From the NCBI RefSeq assembly GCF_016785095.1, contig NZ_JAEKJB010000015.1, positions 62,001 to 126,000 on the forward strand: 64,000 nt of DNA. Reading direction: 5' to 3'. A model generated the notes under the pieces. The model was given only the letters and a program-made list of their open reading frames with translations. It did not search any database and was not told where the DNA came from. The stretch comes from Alloalcanivorax marinus. Lineage in GTDB: Bacteria; Pseudomonadota; Gammaproteobacteria; Pseudomonadales; Alcanivoracaceae. A program made the translations under genes and the position numbers. Positions 58,887-64,000 of the stretch are shown here, one piece after another; position 1 is the stretch's first letter; every line of letters starts with the position of its first letter.

Positions 58887-59972
58887 ATGAGACCGTTGTG
58901 GTTCGTTCTTCCCCTTTTGCTCACCCTCGCCGCCTGCGACGACCCGGATACCCCGGCGCCGTCCACCGCCGACGCCCCGGCGGCGCAACCGGCGGCCACG
59001 GAAGTACGCGAAGGGCTGGCGGGCATCTGGCGCCCACGGGGCGAGAGCGACCTGAATGCCCTGGTGCTGGAGGATCAGGGCCAGCTGTATCTGGTCGGCG
59101 ACGGTGAACGCCGCGGACTGCGTTGGGAAAAAGCCACCGACGACGCCGTCACCCTGCACTATCTGAGCGGGGGCGACACGCTCACCGAGGACGACCTGCG
59201 GGTCTCACTGGACAACCCGTCACTGACCCTTGAGGGCGAGTCGCCCCTTGCCGGGGAATACCGCCGCGATCCAGCCGGCATTGGCACCCTGGAAGGGCGG
59301 GTCACGCTCCCCGAGGCCGGCGCCGTGCCCGACAACGGCGTGCTGGTACTCACCCTGCGCGATCTGTCCGCCAGCGACGGCGAAGGCGACGGCCAGCTGG
59401 CCCGGCGGCTCACGCGCCTGTCCCTGGAGGGGGATATGTCCATGCCGTTCCGGCTCTATTTCGACCAGGCGCGGGTCAACGGCGACCACCGCTATGGCCT
59501 GGACGCCCGGGTCATCGCCGACGGCGCCACCCTGCTCGCCCTGCCCGCGCCACGACGGGTGCTCGCCAACGACGGGCAACGCCAGGACGTGACCCTGCCG
59601 CTGAGCCCCACCAGCGCCAGCGCCGGTCTGATCAATACCTACTGGAAGCTGGAGCGGGTCGGCGAGCGCGCGGCGCCGCCACCGGTCGACCAGGCCGCCC
59701 AGGCGCATCTGGTGCTGCACCGTGACGGCGACCGCCTGAAGGGCGCCACCGGCTGCAACACCCTGCAGGGCCAATACCAAACCGACGGCAATGGCCTTAC
59801 CCTGAGCAATCTGACCCGCACCGAAAAAGCCTGCACCGGCGACAACGTGGCGGACGCCTTCGTCGCCGCCCTGGAGAACACCCGCCGGTACCAGGTGCAA
59901 GGCCAGCGCCTCACCCTGCTCGACGACCAGGGGGAACCGCTGGCGGTGCTGCGGGCGGAATACCTCTACTGA
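58887..59972 (+). CDS. Lipoprotein with YbaY-like and META (HslJ-like) domains
   Basis: 361 residues. The signal peptide ends with the lipobox LTLAAC (Cys near 17), so it is a lipoprotein. Three parts follow: a low-complexity linker and an N-terminal domain with AGIWRPRGESDLNALVLEDQ; a YbaY-like domain around 130-240 (GRVTLPEAGAVPDNGVLVLTL, VNGDHRYGLDARV); and a C-terminal META domain around 250-360 (INTYWKLERVG, GCNTLQGQYQTDG, LTRTEKACTGDNV). GGAGAA precedes the ATG at 58887. The domains are known separately from E. coli HslJ/YbaY-type envelope proteins; the role here is unclear, perhaps envelope stress. Confidence 0.87.
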   Translation: MRPLWFVLPLLLTLAACDDPDTPAPSTADAPAAQPAATEVREGLAGIWRPRGESDLNALVLEDQGQLYLVGDGERRGLRWEKATDDAVTLHYLSGGDTLTEDDLRVSLDNPSLTLEGESPLAGEYRRDPAGIGTLEGRVTLPEAGAVPDNGVLVLTLRDLSASDGEGDGQLARRLTRLSLEGDMSMPFRLYFDQARVNGDHRYGLDARVIADGATLLALPAPRRVLANDGQRQDVTLPLSPTSASAGLINTYWKLERVGERAAPPPVDQAAQAHLVLHRDGDRLKGATGCNTLQGQYQTDGNGLTLSNLTRTEKACTGDNVADAFVAALENTRRYQVQGQRLTLLDDQGEPLAVLRAEYLY

Positions 59973-59992
59973 TCACGCCCAGGAGCAGGCCC

Positions 59993-60685
59993 ATGCGCGT
60001 TCATTATCTCTCCCACGTGCCGTTCGAGAAGCTCGGCACCCTGGCCGAATGGTTCGACGCCCACGGCCACGCGGTGAATGCCTCGCGGCTGTACCAGGGC
60101 GACCCGCTGCCGGCGCCGGAGGATCTGGACGCCCTGGTGGTGATGGGCGGCCCCATGGGCGCCGACAACGAGGCCCGCTACCCCTGGATGGCCGACGAAA
60201 AGCGGCTGATCGAGGCCTGCATCCAGGGCGGCAAGAAGGTGCTCGGCGTGTGCCTGGGCGCCCAGCTCATCGCCCGCGTGCTGGGCGCGCCGGTGACCAC
60301 CAACCCGGAACGGGAGATCGGCTGGTTCCCGGTGCAAAGCACCGAGGCCGGCGCCGGCGATCCGCTGGGCGCCCTGTTCAGCGACAGCGCCCCGGTGCTG
60401 CACTGGCACGGCGATACCTTCGCGATTCCCGAGGGCGCCGTGCACCTGGCGCGCAGCTGGGGCTGTGACAATCAGGCCTTCCGCTACGGCGATAACGTGC
60501 TGGCGCTGCAATTCCATCTGGAGCTGGCGCCGGACAACGCCCGCGCCCTGTGCCGGGAGTGCGCCGACGAACTGGCGGACGGCGGCCCCTGGGTGCAGTC
60601 CGAGGCGGAGATGCTCGCCGACCCGGCCCTGTTCCACGCCGCCCGCCAGCGCCTGCACCGCCTACTCGACCTCTTCTTCGCCTGA
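59993..60685 (+). CDS. Class I glutamine amidotransferase-like protein
   Basis: 230 residues. The nucleophile Cys87 is in LGVCLGAQLIARVLG, and the partner His and Glu in LQFHLELA near residue 172. VMGGPMGADNEARYPWM at about 50 is the oxyanion region typical of the stand-alone GMP-synthase-like amidotransferases, some of which hydrolyse gamma-glutamyl compounds. It starts 20 bases after the META lipoprotein gene. The substrate cannot be assigned. Confidence 0.88.
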   Translation: MRVHYLSHVPFEKLGTLAEWFDAHGHAVNASRLYQGDPLPAPEDLDALVVMGGPMGADNEARYPWMADEKRLIEACIQGGKKVLGVCLGAQLIARVLGAPVTTNPEREIGWFPVQSTEAGAGDPLGALFSDSAPVLHWHGDTFAIPEGAVHLARSWGCDNQAFRYGDNVLALQFHLELAPDNARALCRECADELADGGPWVQSEAEMLADPALFHAARQRLHRLLDLFFA

Positions 60686-60729
60686 CCGCCCCGCCCACCC
60701 TACGGAGCCGCGCGGGACGCTACCTCGGA

Positions 60730-60838
60730 GCGTCTCGGTGTGGGCCCCTTTTCGGGAACGCCGTGAACCCGTCCATGGGGGCTCCCGGTCAAACATCCTG
60801 TTTGACAGGGTCCCGAAAAGGGGCCCACACCGAGACGC
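60730..60838. repeat. 109-base inverted-repeat element
   Basis: Perfect 28-base arms (60730-60757 and 60811-60838) enclose a second perfect hairpin (60788-60795 with 60799-60806). No open frame inside. The right end plus four bases reappears at 27596-27613. It occupies most of the gap between the amidotransferase gene and leuA. Confidence 0.8.
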
Positions 60839-60870
60839 GGCCTGACTGGAGGGAACCAACCAGCACTCTC

Positions 60871-60917
60871 CCACAAAAAAAGCCCGCCCCTCTTTCGAAG
60901 GGCGGGCTTTTCTGTGG
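60871..60917 (-). terminator. Rho-independent terminator of leuA
   Basis: On the minus strand GCCCGCCC and GGGCGGGC form the stem, and TTTTTTT follows. It begins 11 bases after the leuA stop codon. Confidence 0.88.
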
Positions 60918-60927
60918 GCGCCGGGGA

Positions 60928-62613
60928 TCAGGCCTGGGCGCGCACCGGCTGTTCGGCCTCGGCGGCGGCCACCCGACCGGCGGCGGACAGGATCGCCTGC
61001 AGCGCGGCGGCGGTAGTGTCCGCGGCCAGCGCCACGGCGCTCTGCACCTGCTCACCCACCTGCACCCGCACGCAGGCCATGGCGTTGGCCTCGGTGTTGT
61101 CGCCGAGCGAGTACTCATCGAACGCCTCGACCCGGATCTGCCAGCCGTGGCGACGGTTGAGCGCGTCCACCAGCGCCCCCATGGCGCCCTCGCCACGGCC
61201 TTCGATCTCCACCGTGGCGCCGGCTTCGTCACCGACACTGATGCGGGCGCGCACGCCATCATCGGCACGGTGCAGGTCGTAGGAGCGCAGCGTCCAGCCC
61301 GCCGGCACGTTCAGGTAATCGCCGTTGAAGCGGCGGTGAATACGCTCACCGGTGATTTCCCCGCCGTCTTCCTCGGCGTCCTGCTGCACCACCATGGCCA
61401 GCTCCTGCTGCAACCAGCGCGGCAGGCTGATGCCGAAGTCGCGCTCCAGCACGTGGGCCACGCCGCCCTTGCCGGACTGGGAGTTGATGCGCACCACTTC
61501 CTCGTAGCGGCGCCCCAGATCGTGCGGATCGATGGGCAGATAGGCCACGCGCCAGATGTCGCCGGGCTGGTAGCGCGCCAGACACTTGCGGATCGCATCC
61601 TGGTGGCTGCCGGAGAAGGCGGTGAACACCAGGTCCCCCGCGTAGGGATGGCGCGGGTGGGTATCGATCTCGGTGATCTCCTCCACCAGCGCGCGGATTT
61701 CCTTCATACGCGAGAAGTCGATCTCCGGGTCGATGCCCTGGGCATACAGGTTCATGCCGGCGGTGACCAGATCCATATTGCCGGTGCGCTCACCGTTGCC
61801 GAGCAGGGTGCCTTCCACCCGGTCGGCGCCGGCCATCACCGCCAGCTCCGCGGCGGCCACGCCACAGCCCCGGTCGTCATGGGTGTGCACGCTGATCAGC
61901 ACATGCTCGCGGAAGCGGATGTTCTCGTGTACCAGCTCCACCTGGTCGGCGAACACGTTCGGCGTGCTCACTTCCACCGTGGCCGGCAGGTTGATGATCA
62001 CCCGCTGGCCCTGATCCGGACGCCACACTTCGTTGACCGCATCGATCACCTCGATGGCGAAATCGGTCTCGGTGGCGCTGAAGGTCTCCGGGGAATACTG
62101 GAACGACCATTCGGTGTCCGGCTGTTTGGCGGCGGCGTCACGGACCCACTCGGCGGCCTGCACGGCGATCGCCTTGCAGCCTTCCTTGTCCACGTTGAAC
62201 ACCTGCTCGCGGAACGTGGGCGAGGTGGCGTTGTAGATGTGCACCACCGCCTTGTTCGCGCCCTTGAGGGACTCGAAGGTGCGCTGGATCAACTCCGGCC
62301 GGGCCTGGCTGAGCACCTGGATGTGCACGTCGTCGGGCACCAGGTCTTCCTCGATGAGGGCGCGGCAGAAGTCGTAGTCGATCTGGCTGGCGGAGGGGAA
62401 ACCGACTTCGATTTCCTTGTAGCCGAGCTCCACCAGCAACTGAAAGAAACGTTTCTTCTGAGCCACCGACATGGGCTTGATCAGCGCCTGATTGCCGTCG
62501 CGCAGGTCCACCGCCGCCCATAGGGGCGCTTTCTCGATGCGCTTGGACGGCCACTGGCGGTCCGGCTTGTCGATGGTGGCGAAGGGCGCGTACTTGCGAT
62601 GATCGAAACTCAT
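60928..62613 (-). CDS. leuA: 2-isopropylmalate synthase (LeuA type 2)
   Basis: 561 residues. It condenses acetyl-CoA with 2-oxoisovalerate, the first committed step of leucine synthesis, in the cytosol. The TIM barrel shows DLRDGNQAL (36-44), HTHDDRGCG (metal-binding HxH) and GNGERTGNMD; the C-terminal regulatory domain (from about 435) binds leucine. Length and the MSFDHRKYAPF start match the long, alpha-proteobacterial/pseudomonad type of LeuA. GGAG precedes the ATG. The 5' leader contains a strong hairpin, and an Lrp-type gene diverges from it. Confidence 0.96.
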   Translation of the reverse strand: MSFDHRKYAPFATIDKPDRQWPSKRIEKAPLWAAVDLRDGNQALIKPMSVAQKKRFFQLLVELGYKEIEVGFPSASQIDYDFCRALIEEDLVPDDVHIQVLSQARPELIQRTFESLKGANKAVVHIYNATSPTFREQVFNVDKEGCKAIAVQAAEWVRDAAAKQPDTEWSFQYSPETFSATETDFAIEVIDAVNEVWRPDQGQRVIINLPATVEVSTPNVFADQVELVHENIRFREHVLISVHTHDDRGCGVAAAELAVMAGADRVEGTLLGNGERTGNMDLVTAGMNLYAQGIDPEIDFSRMKEIRALVEEITEIDTHPRHPYAGDLVFTAFSGSHQDAIRKCLARYQPGDIWRVAYLPIDPHDLGRRYEEVVRINSQSGKGGVAHVLERDFGISLPRWLQQELAMVVQQDAEEDGGEITGERIHRRFNGDYLNVPAGWTLRSYDLHRADDGVRARISVGDEAGATVEIEGRGEGAMGALVDALNRRHGWQIRVEAFDEYSLGDNTEANAMACVRVQVGEQVQSAVALAADTTAAALQAILSAAGRVAAAEAEQPVRAQA

Positions 62614-62713
62614 GGGCTGCTCCAGATTTATGTTGTCTTGCCGGGTTGGCCTGGCGTTCCACCGCGACCGGGATCACCGGTGAGGGGCGGCGTGGCGCCT
62701 CGAAATCGGCCCC

Positions 62714-62739
62714 GGTTCCCGCCTGGTAAGGCGGGAACC
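62714..62739 (-). promoter_or_regulatory. Strong hairpin in the leuA leader
   Basis: Perfect 10-base-pair stem GGTTCCCGCC / GGCGGGAACC with a 6-base loop, about 100 bases before the leuA start. No T run follows on the minus strand and no leucine-rich leader peptide was recognised, so classical attenuation is not shown. Confidence 0.4.
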
Positions 62740-62888
62740 CGACCGGCCACGGTAGGACTTGTGATCTTCCCGTGGCGACAGAAACAGTCTAGGACAGCGG
62801 CTCGGCAATGTGCTTGCTTTTTCTCCCGAAACCGGACACATTTAGCAATATTATCATGCCTCAAAAACGGAAATCAGGATTTTATTGC

Positions 62889-63380
62889 GTGAGCAACAAG
62901 ACACCGGCAAAACTTGACCGCACCGACGTGCGCATCCTGGACGCCTTGCAGCGCGATGGCGGCCTCACCAACCAGCAACTGGCGGAACAGGTGGGCCTGT
63001 CGCCCTCGCCCTGCTCCCGGCGGGTGCAGAAGCTGGAGGAGGCCGGCGTGATCCTGCGCCGGGAAACAGTGCTCGATCCGCGCCAGCTGGGCCTGGACCT
63101 GACCGCGATGATCCAGATCAGCATGGACCGGCACACCCCGGAACGCTTCGCCAATTTCGAGGCCACCGTGGCCGAATACCCCGAGGTGCAACAGTGCTAT
63201 CTGGTCACCGGCCAGGAGGCGGATTATCTGCTTAAGGTAGTGGTGCCGGACATCGACCACTACCAGCAGTTTCTGCTCAACAAGATCACCCGCATCGAAG
63301 GGGTCAGCGGGGTGCGCTCCAGTTTCGTGATGCGCCGGGTGATCGACACCACCGCCGTGCCGCTGACGTATATTAATTGA
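62889..63380 (+). CDS. Lrp/AsnC family transcriptional regulator
   Basis: 163 residues, usual length. The helix-turn-helix (about 8-60: LDRTDVRILDALQRDGGLT, LAEQVGLSPSPCSRRVQKLEEAGVI) and the RAM effector domain (about 70-150: YPEVQQCYLVTGQEADYLLKVV, RIEGVSGVRSSFV) are complete. I start at GTG 62889 (SNKTPAKLDRTDV), with CAGGAT upstream; an ATG 11 codons earlier has no ribosome site and lies in the promoter region. It diverges from leuA and may regulate it, as Lrp does leucine genes in E. coli. Confidence 0.9.
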   Translation: MSNKTPAKLDRTDVRILDALQRDGGLTNQQLAEQVGLSPSPCSRRVQKLEEAGVILRRETVLDPRQLGLDLTAMIQISMDRHTPERFANFEATVAEYPEVQQCYLVTGQEADYLLKVVVPDIDHYQQFLLNKITRIEGVSGVRSSFVMRRVIDTTAVPLTYIN

Positions 63381-63381
63381 T

Positions 63382-63454
63382 GTAGGAGCGGCTTTAGCCG
63401 CGATATGGCGCCATCACGGCCCCGGCATTTCATCGCGGCTTAAGCCGCTCCTAC
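63382..63454. repeat. REPIN-type inverted repeat, second copy
   Basis: Arms 63382-63404 and 63432-63454 (23 bases, one mismatch) flank 27 bases. Each arm begins or ends GTAGGAGCG / CGCTCCTAC and is itself a hairpin (GCGGCTTTAGCCGC), related to the copy after smpB. It starts one base after the Lrp stop codon. Confidence 0.85.
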
Positions 63455-63488
63455 AAATACCGGCCCGCTCGCTGCTAACCTGGACGCC

Positions 63489-63950
63489 ATGAAGAATTTA
63501 CTGATCGTCGCTCATGCCCCATCGCCCAACACCCGCCGACTGGCGGAAGCCGCTCTGCGCGGCGCCGGCCACGAGGACATTGAGCAGGTTCGGGCGGAGT
63601 GGAAGCCGCCGCTGGAGGCCGGCCCGGAAGATGTGCTGGCCTGCGACGGTATCCTGTTGGGCACCACCGAGAACCTGGGTTACATGAGTGGCGCCCTGAA
63701 GGATTTCTTCGACCGCGTCTACTACGCCGTGATCGACCAGAAGCAGGGGTTACCCTGCGCGCTCTACATCCGCGCCGGCCACGACGGCACCGGCACTCGC
63801 CGGGCCATCGAATCCATCGTCACCGGGCTGCGCTGGAACTGGGCCCAGGAGCCGCTGCTGTGCCGGGGTGACTGGCGGGATGACTTCGTCGATCAGGTGG
63901 AGGAACTGGGCCTGTACCTGGCCGCCGGGCTGGACGCCGGTGTCCTCTAG
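63489..63950 (+). CDS. Small flavodoxin-like / NADPH-dependent FMN reductase protein
   Basis: 153 residues. The N-terminal phosphate-binding loop is VAHAPSPNTRRLAEA (about 8-22), followed by LGTTENLGYMSGALKDFFDRVYY, typical of the flavodoxin and NADPH-dependent FMN-reductase fold, and YIRAGHDGTGTRRAIESI. It is cytosolic and presumably reduces a small electron acceptor. It stands alone after the REPIN. No partner gene is visible before the window ends. Confidence 0.82.
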   Translation: MKNLLIVAHAPSPNTRRLAEAALRGAGHEDIEQVRAEWKPPLEAGPEDVLACDGILLGTTENLGYMSGALKDFFDRVYYAVIDQKQGLPCALYIRAGHDGTGTRRAIESIVTGLRWNWAQEPLLCRGDWRDDFVDQVEELGLYLAAGLDAGVL

Positions 63951-64000
63951 CAACCTGCCAGGACGCCACCGCCCCGGTCACCTTGAAAAAGCCGGGCTGG

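Noticed and set aside
62614..62888. Leucine attenuator peptide before leuA
   Set aside because: A strong hairpin is present but no short leucine-rich frame and no T-run were found.
1..64000. CRISPR arrays, tRNA or rRNA genes, prophage, insertion sequences
   Set aside because: Looked for on both strands; no regular spaced repeats, cloverleaf sequences or transposase/integrase genes were recognised.

Overview
The window looks like the chromosome of a high-GC, aerobic gammaproteobacterium, probably in the Oceanospirillales/Pseudomonadales area (Alcanivorax- or Halomonas-like). The grounds are the block hrcA-grpE-dnaK / recN / fur / bamE / rnfH / smpB / ssrA, a tmRNA tag of ANDDTYALAA, and REP-type hairpins. 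The genus call is inference. No phage, integrase, IS element, CRISPR array or tRNA was seen.

Region 1 (1-9945) is conserved housekeeping: dnaK (3' end off the window), grpE and hrcA on the minus strand with sigma-32-like promoters; recN; fur; bamE; rnfH; an NSS-family sodium symporter where ratA is often found; smpB; and the tmRNA gene ssrA with a strong terminator. Just downstream of ssrA lie five consecutive perfect hairpins and a C-rich tract able to form a G-quadruplex on the minus strand.

Region 2 (about 10230-50080) is a roughly 40-kb catabolic island for purines and related nitrogen heterocycles. The recognisable core is guanine deaminase, 8-oxoguanine deaminase, urate oxidase PuuD (membrane part plus cytochrome c), UraH, UraD and PuuE, which together take guanine or 8-oxoguanine to urate and then allantoate. 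A second recognisable module resembles oxamate/oxalurate use: a HpxW-like GGT-fold amidohydrolase, an amidase, HpxZ and a TRAP transporter. Around these are many uncharacterised parts: two Rieske oxygenases, three isopenicillin-N-synthase-like Fe(II)/2-oxoglutarate dioxygenases, another cyclic deaminase, a creatininase-family amidohydrolase, an FAD oxidase, an isochorismatase-fold hydrolase, a cupin, a CocE-type hydrolase, a porin, an MFS carrier, and NMT1/THI5-type ABC systems with extra binding proteins. The operons share one signature: the palindrome TGTATACA (ten exact copies and one with a single mismatch), mostly 15-65 bases before a start codon. This points to one GntR/FadR-type regulon; the regulator at 41941-42678 has a site in front of its own gene.

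Region 3 (50086-55882) is a separate module with a different control signal: an NMT1-type ABC transporter diverging from an amidohydrolase, an alpha/beta hydrolase and an IclR regulator, with a perfect ATGTTC-N7-GAACAT palindrome between them.

Region 4 (55995-64000) returns to general functions: a SulP anion transporter, a small exported protein, mtgA, a YbaY-META lipoprotein, a class I glutamine amidotransferase, leuA with a terminator, an Lrp-type regulator and a small flavoprotein. A 109-base inverted repeat lies between the amidotransferase and leuA, and a REPIN-like repeat follows the Lrp gene.
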